Translations under genes and position numbers: made by a program
Shown here: positions 34,111 through 42,685 of the stretch, one piece after another
How positions within the stretch are numbered: the first letter of the stretch is position 1
Layout of the letters: each line of letters opens with the position of its first letter
From: DASRJG01 sp964647625
GTDB lineage: Bacteria; Acidobacteriota; Polarisedimenticolia; Polarisedimenticolales; DASRJG01
NCBI GenBank assembly: GCA_964647625.1
Contig: CAZYHZ010000015.1
Span: forward strand, 1 to 64,000
Length of the DNA: 64,000 bases
Direction of reading: 5' to 3'
The notes under the pieces: model-generated
What the model saw: the letters and a program-made list of their open reading frames with translations, nothing else
The model's database searches: none
Told to the model about the DNA's origin: nothing

Positions 34111-35335
34111 GGCTGGAGACGACGAGATCGCGCGAGATGAACAACGAGGTCGTACCCAGCGACACCTGCGAGGCGTTCTGCGGGATCGACAGCTGCGTTG
34201 GGATGAGGATCGAGTCGAGATAGCCGGTCCGGTTCCAATCGACGATCAGGTTGAACCCTTCGAGCAGCCTCACGCGTACGCCGGCCTCGATCCCGAGATT
34301 CCACGCCGTCTTGTCCACCGAGCGGTTGATGTGACCGAGCCCGGGTAGCACCTCCAGTCCGCCGACGCCCTGGTTGGTCGCGAAGTAAGTGAACGAGCCG
34401 GAGTCGGCCTTGAGCTTCTCGACCAGGAACGCCGCTTGCCCTTCGGCGTAGAGCACCAGCCGCTGCTTGAAGAAACGGAACTGGATCTCGCCGGAGCCGA
34501 CCGGGCCGTAACCCGTGTTCGACTGACCCATGAGAATGAAGTTGTTGATGACGCCGTCCGAGTAGCCGAACGTCGGAATGTCCTGGACGCTCTTCAGCCA
34601 GCTCGGCGTGACCAGCGCGCCGCGGACGTCGAGATACCGCAGACCCGCGGTCCAGCGGGAATGGATCTTCACGCCGCCAAACTCCCGGCGGTAGAACAGA
34701 TCCCAGGCCTGGATCTGCATGCCCAGGTCCTTCGGCACCATCGAGGTGACGTCCACGAGGGTCGTGGGATAGCGCAGCTCGCCGGGATCCGGGAGCCCGT
34801 TGTGGTTCGCGTCGTCCGTGTTCGCGTTCCAAAACGGCGGGGTCTGGGTCGTCTCCAGGTTTCCGTTGCGAACCGAGACGTGCCACCACGGCGCGAGGAA
34901 TCCGATCGGTCCCGGGGTCGGTGTTCCCGTGTCGTACCCTTGCTGCAAACCGGTCGCGTCGAGCTTGTAGTCGCCGTCGGCGACACCGGTGAACCTCAGG
35001 ATGTACTGCCCGCGGCCGCGCGGCAGAGTCCAGCCGATATCGAATCGTCCGGACTTGTTGTTCTCGAACCCGATCGTGCTGTCCGAGGCGAGCTGGGCCG
35101 AGGTACTGGTGGGATTGTCGACGTCTTTGATCCCGGCCGGTCCACCTCGCGTCTCGAGGTACATGGCGAAGTGTTCGCCCCAGAACGACTCTTTCTTCTT
35201 GGGGGGCTCGGCGGCGGGTGCCGCGGGCGCCGGCTTCGGGGGCGGCGATGGGGGAGGCTCTTGCGCCTTGACGTGCGATCCGAGGCCGATTCCAGCCGCC
35301 AACGCGCCGGCCGTCAGACACCGCGTCCAACTCAT
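34082..35335 (-). CDS. Outer-membrane beta-barrel protein of unknown function
   Basis: Protein of 417 residues with a Sec signal peptide (about 1-24) followed by a proline-rich segment at about 28-50. The remainder has many alternating-hydrophobicity strands and ends in the C-terminal FQF typical of outer-membrane barrels. An aspartate/asparagine-rich stretch, NTDDANHNGLPDPGEL, looks like an EF-hand or thrombospondin-3-type calcium loop. No family name can be given. The ATG at 35333-35335 was chosen over an upstream in-frame ATG because it starts the signal peptide. It has its own sigma70 promoter at 35422-35450. It converges on aroA and overlaps it by 29 nt. Confidence 0.8.
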   Translation of the reverse strand: MSWTRCLTAGALAAGIGLGSHVKAQEPPPSPPPKPAPAAPAAEPPKKKESFWGEHFAMYLETRGGPAGIKDVDNPTSTSAQLASDSTIGFENNKSGRFDIGWTLPRGRGQYILRFTGVADGDYKLDATGLQQGYDTGTPTPGPIGFLAPWWHVSVRNGNLETTQTPPFWNANTDDANHNGLPDPGELRYPTTLVDVTSMVPKDLGMQIQAWDLFYRREFGGVKIHSRWTAGLRYLDVRGALVTPSWLKSVQDIPTFGYSDGVINNFILMGQSNTGYGPVGSGEIQFRFFKQRLVLYAEGQAAFLVEKLKADSGSFTYFATNQGVGGLEVLPGLGHINRSVDKTAWNLGIEAGVRVRLLEGFNLIVDWNRTGYLDSILIPTQLSIPQNASQVSLGTTSLFISRDLVVSSLNLGLSFQF

Positions 35336-35421
35336 GAGCCTTACCCCCCGAAGCCTCGCCCGGCCGCAAAGAGGGGCCATGAGAAGCGGTGCTTCACGTT
35401 CCGTGTAACCGAAAGTCTGCC

Positions 35422-35450
35422 TATATAGAGAAATCCGGGATCTTCGTCAA
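35422..35450 (-). promoter_or_regulatory. Sigma70 promoter of the outer-membrane barrel gene
   Basis: On the minus strand TTGACG (35445-35450), 17 bp and TATATA (35422-35427) form a near-consensus promoter. Transcription would begin near 35415, giving a leader of about 80 nt. It is back-to-back with the fadL control region. Confidence 0.8.
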
Positions 35451-35463
35451 GACGCCGGGCCTA

Positions 35464-35510
35464 ATGCGGGATGTTGGCGCTGCATTCAAGCAATGCCCGC
35501 ATGTTATGAT
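35464..35510 (+). promoter_or_regulatory. fadL promoter with nested dyad (candidate operator)
   Basis: An extended -10, TG-T-TATGAT (35502-35510), precedes the fadL start by 81 bp. Directly upstream, and touching it, is an inverted repeat with perfect 7-bp arms ATGCGGG (35464-35470) and CCCGCAT (35496-35502). It encloses a second dyad GCATT/AATGC (35482-35496). The position fits a repressor site, for example of a fatty-acid-responsive regulator. The regulator is unknown. Confidence 0.5.
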
Positions 35511-35591
35511 CCGCGGTCATCGCAGGCGGCCTGCTGCGGTCGACGGTTCCAGCGGGCCCCCCCTTCGGGCCCCAACTCGGAGGTTTCACTC

Positions 35592-36806
35592 ATGAACAAA
35601 GTGCAACGACTCCTCGTTCTGGGAATCGTCGTCGTTTCGGCGGCCGGACATGCGTTCGGCTCCGGGTTCGCCTTCTACGAAAACGGCGCCAAAGCGTCCG
35701 GTCAGGGCGGCGCCTGGATCGCTCGCGCCGACGACTCCTCCGCGAACTGGTACAACCCGGCGGCACTGGTTTACATCCCGGGAGGCGAGGTGCAGGCCGG
35801 GCTCAGCTACTTCGAGATCGGCAAGGACACGAAGTTCACCTCGACACTGACGGGAACGGTCGACGCTGTCTCGAACACAGCCACGCCCGCCCACTTCTAC
35901 TACGGGCAAAAGATCTGCGACCGGGCGGCCTGGGGGGTCGGGTTGAACAACCCGTTCGGGCTCATGACGGAGTGGGACACGCCGCCGCTGACGCTCTCGA
36001 GCCGGCGCGCGGAGCTCACCACCTACTTGCTGAATCCCAACATCGCGTTTCGGCTGGGCTCGCACTGGTCGCTCGCGCTCGGAGCGGACTACCTGGCGGC
36101 CAACGTGCACGACTTCTCGCACGACGTCACCTTTCCCGCGGCCTCCGTCGCCAACCTGACCGGAGAGGGCGATGCCTGGGGCGGCAACTTCGCCGTGCAA
36201 TTCAAGTCGAGCGCGTTCGCGATGGCGGCGTCCTACCGCTCGCCGCTCGACACGACGATCCAGGGGCACCTGACGTTCACCGGCGCACTCGCTGCACTCG
36301 GGTCGCCGGCCCAGGCCGACGTCAATCTTCCCGGGCAAACGATGGTCGGGGCCGCGTGGATCGGGAGCATGGTCGAGGTCGAGCTGGCCGGCTATTGGAC
36401 CGAGTGGAGCCGCTTCAAGCAGCTCGACGTCGAGACCGGGAACCCGGCGACGAGCGTCAGCCTGGTCCAAGACTGGAACGACACATGGTCGTACCGGCTC
36501 GGGGCCGCATTCAAGGTCGGCGCGACTCACGCGCACGAGATTCGCGTCGGCGTGGTCTTCGACCAGAGTCCGATTCCCCCGGAGCACCTGCGTCCGGCAA
36601 TCCCCGACTCGGACCGGAAAGAGCTGTCGGTCGGATACGGGTACCTCGCCAGGCACTGGGGAATCGACGTCTATGCCATGGGAATCAAGTTCGACGACGC
36701 CACCGCGGTGACCGCGACGGGCGCCCCGAGCACCGACGGCGTGTTTCCCGGAACCTACGAATCCTCGATTTACCTTGCCGGCGTGACCGCGAAGTACAGA
36801 TTTTGA
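35592..36806 (+). CDS. FadL/OmpP1/TodX-family outer-membrane transporter
   Basis: Barrel protein of 404 residues for uptake of long-chain fatty acids or other hydrophobic compounds. After the signal peptide (about 1-22) comes the family signature SGFAFYENGAKASGQGGAW followed by ADDSSANWYNPAAL. The N-terminus of mature FadL forms the plug. The sequence ends in KYRF, a barrel terminus. ATG 35592 gives a proper signal peptide. The gene is followed after 6 nt by an acyl-CoA-synthetase-like protein, and beta-oxidation genes lie elsewhere in the window (20802-24228), which supports a fatty-acid substrate. Confidence 0.9.
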   Translation: MNKVQRLLVLGIVVVSAAGHAFGSGFAFYENGAKASGQGGAWIARADDSSANWYNPAALVYIPGGEVQAGLSYFEIGKDTKFTSTLTGTVDAVSNTATPAHFYYGQKICDRAAWGVGLNNPFGLMTEWDTPPLTLSSRRAELTTYLLNPNIAFRLGSHWSLALGADYLAANVHDFSHDVTFPAASVANLTGEGDAWGGNFAVQFKSSAFAMAASYRSPLDTTIQGHLTFTGALAALGSPAQADVNLPGQTMVGAAWIGSMVEVELAGYWTEWSRFKQLDVETGNPATSVSLVQDWNDTWSYRLGAAFKVGATHAHEIRVGVVFDQSPIPPEHLRPAIPDSDRKELSVGYGYLARHWGIDVYAMGIKFDDATAVTATGAPSTDGVFPGTYESSIYLAGVTAKYRF

Positions 36807-36812
36807 CCCTCG

Positions 36813-37901
36813 ATGAGCCTCTCCGCATTCTTCGCATTCCCTCCGGGGGACGATCGCGCGGACCTGATCGTCCGTAGCGCCGGCACCTGGCAGCCCGCCG
36901 ATCTCAGCCTGACCGACGACGTTCGCGGCCTCGGCGCCGCGCTCATCCGCTACGGCCTCGGAGAAGGAACGTCCGCCGCCGTCGTCGGCGGCGAGGGCCG
37001 GGCCACGCTGTGCGCCGGTCTCGCGGTGATCGCCTCCGGCGCGACGCTCGTCCCGGTTCCGGCTTCGCATTCGGATGCCGCGCTCCGCGCTGCGCTTTCC
37101 GGAACCAGCGCGGCGTTTGCGATCGCATCCGACGAGTCGCAGCTCGCCCGGATCCTGGCCCTCCGGCCCGACCTGCCCTCGCTCGAGCTCGTGCTGCTTT
37201 CGTCCACCGCGCCCTCCGAGAGAAAGCCGGCGGCCATGCTGGTCGAATCGGCCATCGCCGCAGGGTTCGCGGAGCTCGAGCGTGATCCCGGAATGATCCA
37301 GCGCGCCGTCTCGAGGAGCAAAGGCGCCGCGTGCACGCTCGTCGACGCGCCCGGAGGTCTGCGTCAGATCTCGCGCGACGACATGGCTGCGTGGGCCAAC
37401 GCCATCACCACGGACCTGTCGATCGCCCGGGGACGCAGCGTGCTGTGCGCCCTGCCCGTGGTGGGCGCCGAGCGTCTCGCGGTGTCGCTGGCGGCTCTCA
37501 GCCGCAGCGCGTCGCTTCAGATTGCCGACCCCGCGGACCGCCCCGACGCGGGCCTCGACGAGCGAGCGCCCGACGCGATCGTGCTCGACGTTCCCAAGCT
37601 GACGGTCTTGCACCGTGCGTGGATGAAGGACGTCGACGGTCGATCCTGGCTGGGGCGAAGGGCCACGGCTTGGGCGCTCAACCAGGGCGGAGATCCGGCG
37701 ACGGGCGGCTGGAAGCGCAGCGTCGCCGAGGCCGTGGCCCTGCGGGGGCTGCGTGGGAAGCTCGGTGGGGCCGCGGCGCGGGTCGACGTCATCGGCGCCG
37801 CGAAGGGCGCGGACCTTGTCGAGTCAGCAAGCTTTTTCTCCGGGATCGGAGTTACGGTCCGGTTCCACGACGCCATAGGCTGGGGATCCCTGGCCCGTTG
37901 A
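36813..37901 (+). CDS. Degenerate AMP-binding (long-chain acyl-CoA synthetase-like) protein
   Basis: Protein of 362 residues that follows the order of the N-terminal two thirds of a FAA1-type acyl-CoA synthetase. There is an early GLAVIASGATLVPVPAS segment (normally the gate after the E-N-R-P-E-W motif) and a region equivalent to the T-H-x-N segment reading QISRDDMAAW. Then come VLDVPKLTVLHRAW in place of the V-P-R-V-W-E motif and LRGLRGKLGGAAARVDV in place of L-R-x-x-L-G-G. The phosphate-binding TSGTTG motif is lost, and the chain stops where the adenylation core G-Y-G-x-T-E and C-terminal lid would begin. Catalysis is therefore unlikely. The frame is open, so it may be a pseudoenzyme rather than a pseudogene. 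Likely co-transcribed with fadL. Confidence 0.7.
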   Translation: MSLSAFFAFPPGDDRADLIVRSAGTWQPADLSLTDDVRGLGAALIRYGLGEGTSAAVVGGEGRATLCAGLAVIASGATLVPVPASHSDAALRAALSGTSAAFAIASDESQLARILALRPDLPSLELVLLSSTAPSERKPAAMLVESAIAAGFAELERDPGMIQRAVSRSKGAACTLVDAPGGLRQISRDDMAAWANAITTDLSIARGRSVLCALPVVGAERLAVSLAALSRSASLQIADPADRPDAGLDERAPDAIVLDVPKLTVLHRAWMKDVDGRSWLGRRATAWALNQGGDPATGGWKRSVAEAVALRGLRGKLGGAAARVDVIGAAKGADLVESASFFSGIGVTVRFHDAIGWGSLAR

Positions 37902-37933
37902 TTGCACCCTACAGCATCCAGGGAGAGCGTCGA

Positions 37934-38917
37934 ATGATGAACGATCGTGTAAAAATTGCCCTGTCCCTTGCCGCCGCGGCGGCCCTTCTGGCGGGCTCCC
38001 AAGCCGGCCCGGTCCGGGCGTCCGACCAGCCCAAGATGGACCCGGCGATGGTGGAAAAGATTCTCAAGCTCCAGGACGAGCAGCAGGTCTCGGTCCGGCT
38101 GGTCCTGCTTCCAGCGAGCGTCGAAGACAGGAAAGGGCGTCCCATCACCGGGCTGACCGAGCGGGACTTCCGGCTGACCGACGAGAAGGTGCCCCAGCAG
38201 ATCAAGTACTTCTCGGTCGAAAGCGACGAGCCCGTCGCGATCGCGTTCGTCGTGGACGTCTCGGGCAGCATGCGCCAGAGCGGCAAGCTCGACGCCGCCA
38301 AGGAAGCGGTGCGTTTCTTCGTGGATCAGCTTCGCCCGCAAGACAGGTTCGCGCTGATCTGCTTCGCCGACGATCAGGTTTCCTGGGTGACCCCGTTCAC
38401 CTCGGATCACCAGCGGTTCCTCGATCGCCTGATGGTGCAGGAAGGATACGGCCAAACCGCGCTGAACGACGCGATGGCTGCGGTCCCGAAGCTGGTCGAC
38501 GACAGCACCAACGGACGGAAGGCGATCGTCCTGATCACGGACGGTGTCGACAACTCCAGCAAGCTGAGCCTCGATCAGGCCCTCGGCATCGCCCGTCAAA
38601 CCGAGGTGCCGATCTTCACGGTCGGGTTCACCAGCCTCCCGTGGGAAGACCGGAAGAAGGTCAAGGATCTCGGTTTCGACATGGCGGTGTTACAAACATT
38701 CGCGGACGAAACCGGCGGAGCGCTGTTCATCGTGAAGGACCCGGACGAGATGAAAGAGGCGGTCGCGAGGATCTCCACCGATCTGCGGCACCAGTACCTG
38801 ATCGGCTATTCGCCCGGGTTGCCGCAATGGGACGGCAAGTACCGCTCCGTTCAGCTCATCGCAGGAAACGGCCGCTACGTCGTCAGAACCCGCAAGGGGT
38901 ACTACGCCAACCCCTGA
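37934..38917 (+). CDS. Secreted VWA-domain protein of the acidobacterial type
   Basis: Protein of 327 residues with a signal peptide (about 1-29). Residues about 50-98 form a small beta domain with GLTERDFRLTDE, followed by a von Willebrand factor A fold whose metal site is DVSGSM (Asp108, Ser110, Ser112). The C-terminus has YLIGYSP and a strand ending VRTRKGYYA. This arrangement is that of the VWA family expanded in Acidobacteriota and is one reason for the phylum guess. Function is probably adhesion or protein interaction outside the inner membrane. A ribosome-binding site GGGAGAG precedes ATG 37934. Confidence 0.87.
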   Translation: MMNDRVKIALSLAAAAALLAGSQAGPVRASDQPKMDPAMVEKILKLQDEQQVSVRLVLLPASVEDRKGRPITGLTERDFRLTDEKVPQQIKYFSVESDEPVAIAFVVDVSGSMRQSGKLDAAKEAVRFFVDQLRPQDRFALICFADDQVSWVTPFTSDHQRFLDRLMVQEGYGQTALNDAMAAVPKLVDDSTNGRKAIVLITDGVDNSSKLSLDQALGIARQTEVPIFTVGFTSLPWEDRKKVKDLGFDMAVLQTFADETGGALFIVKDPDEMKEAVARISTDLRHQYLIGYSPGLPQWDGKYRSVQLIAGNGRYVVRTRKGYYANP

Positions 38918-38922
38918 ATCGG

Positions 38923-38957
38923 GCACCGCCCGGTGCGTGTAAGAATGACACGCACCG
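38923..38957 (+). repeat. Two mutually exclusive hairpins after the VWA gene
   Basis: CGGTGC at 38931-38936 can pair with GCACCG on its left (38923-38928) or, as part of a perfect 10-bp arm (38931-38940), with 38948-38957 on its right across a 7-nt loop. The larger hairpin has only a weak T run after it, so it may be an inefficient terminator or an RNA-stability element. The remainder of the gene-free 38918-39227 stretch holds the ompA-like promoter and a leader hairpin. Confidence 0.5.
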
Positions 38958-39080
38958 CCTTTCCCGGCCCGACTCCCCGGGCTCCAAAAGTCCTCAGAAT
39001 CTCAACACATTTGTAATCGCCGTCAGGAATTCGTGATGGCACGGCGCTTGACTCTACCTGAGGACGGGTACGGACACCCA

Positions 39081-39109
39081 TTGCGCGATATGACGCGGTT
39101 TTGTAAAGT
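39081..39109 (+). promoter_or_regulatory. Candidate sigma70 promoter of the OmpA-like gene
   Basis: TTGCGC (39081-39086), 17 bp and TAAAGT (39104-39109), preceded by TG, is the best -35/-10 pair in the 310-bp space. The leader would be about 110 nt and includes a hairpin at 39181-39196 with arms GGTGCC/GGCACC and a GTGA (GNRA-type) loop just ahead of the ribosome-binding site. Confidence 0.4.
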
Positions 39110-39227
39110 CCGCTTGATGTTTTCGAACGGGTCAAAGGGCCCGAGGGACGCCTGATCGTGGCGAATCACCGTTACGCGATGGTGCCGTGAGGCACCGGCG
39201 ACGGTCAACAATGGAGGAGTGGAGGCT

Positions 39228-39872
39228 ATGCAAAAAGGATTGAGTTTGACGGTCGCGGGTATCGCGGTGCTGTCCCTGGTGGCGGCGAACGGCTGCGTCA
39301 CCAAGAAGGCATGGCGCGAAAACGTCGAGGCCACGGACACCCGAATCAAGGGTGTGGAAAGCGGCGTGGAAACGCAGGAGAAGCGGACCACGGACCTGGC
39401 GCGGGATACGGACACGCGGATCACCCAGGTGAAGGGCACGGCCGAGAAGGCCGTCGAGATCGGCAACCAGGCCATGTCCAAGGCCGAGGACGCCGAGAAG
39501 CTCGCGAAGGGCAAGCTGCTGTGGACGACGACACTCTCCGACGACAGCGTGAAGTTCTCCTTCGACGCCGACAAGATCCCCGAGAACGCCCAGGCGATCC
39601 TCGATGATCTCGCCAACAAAGTGAAGGCGCTCGACAAGGCCGTCTACCTCGAGATCGAAGGTCACACCGACAACATCGGCAGCGAGGCCTACAACGAGCA
39701 GCTCGCCGAGAAGCGCGCCGAGGCCGTCCGCAACTACCTCGCCTCGAAGGCCGGCATTCCTCTCCACGCGATGAGCGTGATCTCCTACGGCGAGTCGAAG
39801 CCGGTCGCCGAGAACAAGACCTCGGCCGGCCGCGCGCAGAACCGCCGCGTCGTGGTGCGCGTCCTCGAGTAG
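39228..39872 (+). CDS. OmpA-like peptidoglycan-associated lipoprotein
   Basis: Protein of 214 residues. The signal sequence ends at AANGC with Cys23 as the probable lipidation site. The next 70 residues are a charged, heptad-like helix with repeated D-T-R-I and V-K/E-G units, like an Lpp-type stalk. The C-terminal 110 residues are an OmpA-like domain with GHTDNIGSEAYNEQLAEKRA, the meso-DAP-binding signature, and GESKPVAENKT. It should tether the outer membrane to peptidoglycan. A doubled GGAGG ribosome-binding site precedes ATG 39228. Pal is the closest known role, but no tol genes are near. Confidence 0.92.
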   Translation: MQKGLSLTVAGIAVLSLVAANGCVTKKAWRENVEATDTRIKGVESGVETQEKRTTDLARDTDTRITQVKGTAEKAVEIGNQAMSKAEDAEKLAKGKLLWTTTLSDDSVKFSFDADKIPENAQAILDDLANKVKALDKAVYLEIEGHTDNIGSEAYNEQLAEKRAEAVRNYLASKAGIPLHAMSVISYGESKPVAENKTSAGRAQNRRVVVRVLE

Positions 39873-39896
39873 CGCCCACTCCAACGAGAACGACCA

Positions 39897-39927
39897 GGGG
39901 ACACTCCTCGGAGTGTCCCCTTTTTTT
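39897..39927 (+). terminator. Strong intrinsic terminator after the OmpA-like gene
   Basis: A perfect 10-bp stem (39897-39906 with 39911-39920) capped by CTCG is followed by T7. The stem arms begin and end with GGGGACA/TGTCCCC, close to the palindrome found at both assembly gaps. Confidence 0.95.
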
Positions 39928-39946
39928 CGGCTGCTAGATTCTCACC

Positions 39947-41791
39947 ATGAAGCGAGACTTCCTGACGGACCTGGGCGAGCGCGTCGTCCTGTTCGACGGC
40001 GCCATGGGCACGCGGCTCTACGAGCTGGGCGTGTTCCTCAACAAGTGCTTCGACGAGCTCAACCTGTCGAACCCGACGCTCGTCGAGACCGTTCATCGGT
40101 CCTACGTCGCCGCGGGCGCGGACGTCATCGAGACCAACAGTTTCGGAGCGAACCGGTTGAAGCTCGACAAGCACGGGCTCGGCGATCAGGTCGTGCAGAT
40201 CAACCGAGAGGGCGCGCGCCTCGCGAAGAGGGCGGCCGGCGACGCGTTCGTCGCGGGCGCGATCGGCCCGTTGGGCGTGAGGATCGAGCCGTGGGGGCCG
40301 ACATCCGTCGACGAGGCGGTCGACTACTTCGCGGAGCAGGCGGGCGCGCTCGCGGAGGGGGGCGTCGACCTGTTCTCCGTGGAGACGTTCTTCGACCTCG
40401 GTGAGATCGAAGCCGCCGTGCGCGGGATTCGCCGCGTCTCGGACAAGCCGATCGTGGCGCAGATGACGCTCGAGGACGACGGAAGCTCGCTCGAGGGAGT
40501 CGCCCCCGAGGTTTTCGGTCCGCGGCTCGCGGCCTTGCCGATCCAGGCGGTCGGCGTGAACTGCTCGGTCGGCCCGGCGGCGATGCTCGAGGCCGTCGAG
40601 CGCATGAGCGCCGCTGTCCTACTCCCCATCGCGGCTCAGCCGAATGCCGGCAAGCCGCGCGCGGTCGACAATCGCAACCTGTACCTGTGCAGCCCGGAGT
40701 ACATGGCGGTCTACGCGAAGCGATTCATCGAGGCGGGCGTTCGGATCATCGGCGGCTGCTGCGGAACGACCCCCGAGCACATCAAGGCCATCCGCGGCGC
40801 CGTGCGCGCGGCCTCTCCCGGGCGCCGGACGGCGGTCACGGTCGAGGCCGCGATGCCGGCGCCGGCCGGGGTGGCGCCCATCCCGGTCGAAGAGCGCTCC
40901 CGGCTCTCCAAGGCGATCACGGGCGAAAGGTTCGTGGTGAGCGTCGAGATGCTGCCCCCGCGCGGGCACGATCTCGGCAAAACGCTCGCCGGTGCGAAGC
41001 TGCTCGTGGACGCCGGCGTCGATGCGATCAACATCCCGGACGGGCCCCGCGCGAGCGCGCGCATGAGCCCGATGGCGATGGCCGTGCGGCTCGAGCGCGA
41101 GATCGGCATCGAGACGATCATTCACTACTGCTGCCGCGATCGGAACCTCCTCGGCATGCAGTCGGATCTCCTCGGCGCGCACGCGCTGGGCCTGCGGAAC
41201 GTGCTGATCATCACCGGCGACCCGCCCAAGCTCGGCGACTACCCCGACGCGACGGCCGTGTTCGACGTGGACAGCATCGGTCTGACGAACATGGTGACGC
41301 GCTTGAACACGGGGCTCGACGTCGGAGGCAACGCCATCGGCGAGCCCACGGGGTTCTACGTCGGCTGCGGGGTCAACCCGGGCTCTCCCGATCTCTCTCG
41401 CGAGATCGCACGGTTCGAGTGGAAGGTCGATGCGGGCGCGCAGTTTTGCGTGACGCAGCCGGTGTTCGACGTGGAGGCGCTGATTCGATTTCTCGACCGC
41501 ATCCGGGGGAGCCGCATTCCGGTCATCGCCGGAGTCTGGCCGCTCGCGTCCTACCGGAACGCGGAGTTCATGAACAACGAGGTTCCGGGAGTGAACGTGC
41601 CCGAGCCGATCCTGGAGCGCATGCGACGGGCGGACACGAAGGAGCACGCCCGCATGGAAGGGGTCGCGGTCGCGCGCGAAGCGCTGGAGGCGCTCGCCCC
41701 GCACGTCCAGGGGGTGCAGATCTCCGCGCCGTTCGGCCGGTATCAAACGGCGGTCGAAGTGATGGAGGCGATCCCTTCCTGGCGCCGGTAG
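39947..41791 (+). CDS. Bifunctional homocysteine S-methyltransferase / methylenetetrahydrofolate reductase
   Basis: Protein of 614 residues. Residues 1-290 are a homocysteine methyltransferase barrel with DGAMGTRLYE near the start and the zinc ligands Cys206 (NCSVGP) and Cys271-Cys272 (GGCCGTTPEH). After a linker of about 30 residues comes a MetF-type TIM barrel (about 325-614) with EMLPPRG, HYCCRDRN and TGDPPK segments. The fusion resembles YitJ of Bacillus and links methyl-THF formation to methionine synthesis; the methyl donor of the first domain cannot be told from sequence. ATG 39947 has no ribosome-binding site and lies six bases after TAGATT. Intergenic 41792-41941 shows only short G/C palindromes. 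Confidence 0.93.
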   Translation: MKRDFLTDLGERVVLFDGAMGTRLYELGVFLNKCFDELNLSNPTLVETVHRSYVAAGADVIETNSFGANRLKLDKHGLGDQVVQINREGARLAKRAAGDAFVAGAIGPLGVRIEPWGPTSVDEAVDYFAEQAGALAEGGVDLFSVETFFDLGEIEAAVRGIRRVSDKPIVAQMTLEDDGSSLEGVAPEVFGPRLAALPIQAVGVNCSVGPAAMLEAVERMSAAVLLPIAAQPNAGKPRAVDNRNLYLCSPEYMAVYAKRFIEAGVRIIGGCCGTTPEHIKAIRGAVRAASPGRRTAVTVEAAMPAPAGVAPIPVEERSRLSKAITGERFVVSVEMLPPRGHDLGKTLAGAKLLVDAGVDAINIPDGPRASARMSPMAMAVRLEREIGIETIIHYCCRDRNLLGMQSDLLGAHALGLRNVLIITGDPPKLGDYPDATAVFDVDSIGLTNMVTRLNTGLDVGGNAIGEPTGFYVGCGVNPGSPDLSREIARFEWKVDAGAQFCVTQPVFDVEALIRFLDRIRGSRIPVIAGVWPLASYRNAEFMNNEVPGVNVPEPILERMRRADTKEHARMEGVAVAREALEALAPHVQGVQISAPFGRYQTAVEVMEAIPSWRR

Positions 41792-41941
41792 TGTCCCCTC
41801 AGCGTGCGCCGAGCGTCTTTTTGCGATGACATCGCCGGGGGAACCCCCCAGCAAAATGGCCCAAAACCGACGGGGCCCCCGTGGCCCGGCGGTTGCAATC
41901 CTCCACTACAGGCCGCACCAGGAGCGGCCGAAGGGAGACCC

Positions 41942-42685
41942 ATGAGACGATTCCTGACGGCCGCAGCCCTCCTCGTCGTTTCGTGTTTGGCGACCGGCGC
42001 CGCCTCGGCCCAATCCGCGCAGCCGTCGGAGGCGTTCAACTTTCGGTTCGGGTGGTTCTTCCCGACCGGTCACGGCGATTTCTGGGACTCGATCCAGTCG
42101 TCGTACACGCTCGACCACAGCGATTTCAACGGGCCGATGGGCGGCGTCGGCTACACCGCCGCCATCTCGAACTACTTCGAGTTCGACAGCAACATCGACT
42201 TCTACACGCGCGGGGTGACCTCGGCGGACCGGTTCTTCGTCGACCAGTTCGGCAACCCGCCTCTCCACGACACGCGACTGTCCCTCTCGCCGCTGACCGT
42301 GGGCATTCGCGTGCTTCCCACGGGCCGCTATGCCCAACGCGGGGAGAAAGGCCGCCACCTCGTTCGCCATCCCGTTCCGTACATCGGCGCGGGTATCGGC
42401 GCCGTCTACTGGCAGTACGAAGAGGAAGGCGATTTCGTGTTCGTCGACCCGTCGGTGCCCGAAGGGTTCTCGATCTTCTACGACCGGGTGAAGGACTCCG
42501 GGCTCGAGTTCGAGACGCACGCGTACGCGGGCATCGAGTTTCCGGTGGCGCCGGATTGGAACATCACGTTCGAAGCGCGCCATTCCTGGGCCGAGGCCAC
42601 GCCGGACAGCCGGTTCACGGGATCGCCCGACAAGCTCGACCTCGGGGGCACGACGATGTATTTCGGCGCGGCGGTGCGCTTCTAG
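41942..42685 (+). CDS. Small outer-membrane beta-barrel protein
   Basis: Protein of 247 residues with a signal peptide (about 1-24, ending ASAQS). The mature chain has about eight predicted strands with alternating hydrophobic residues, a run of aromatic-glycine pairs (NFRFGWFFPTG) and a final VRF. This is the plan of OmpW/OmpX-like barrels of the outer-membrane beta-barrel superfamily. Function is unknown. GGGAG lies 8 nt before ATG 41942. Its TAG and the stop of the convergent response-regulator gene share the same CTAG at 42682-42685. Confidence 0.82.
   Translation: MRRFLTAAALLVVSCLATGAASAQSAQPSEAFNFRFGWFFPTGHGDFWDSIQSSYTLDHSDFNGPMGGVGYTAAISNYFEFDSNIDFYTRGVTSADRFFVDQFGNPPLHDTRLSLSPLTVGIRVLPTGRYAQRGEKGRHLVRHPVPYIGAGIGAVYWQYEEEGDFVFVDPSVPEGFSIFYDRVKDSGLEFETHAYAGIEFPVAPDWNITFEARHSWAEATPDSRFTGSPDKLDLGGTTMYFGAAVRF

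Noticed and set aside
41850..41895. G/C-rich palindromes between the MTHFR fusion and the barrel gene
   Set aside because: Stems are short with loops of two bases and no T-tract; they read as chance symmetry in GC-rich DNA.
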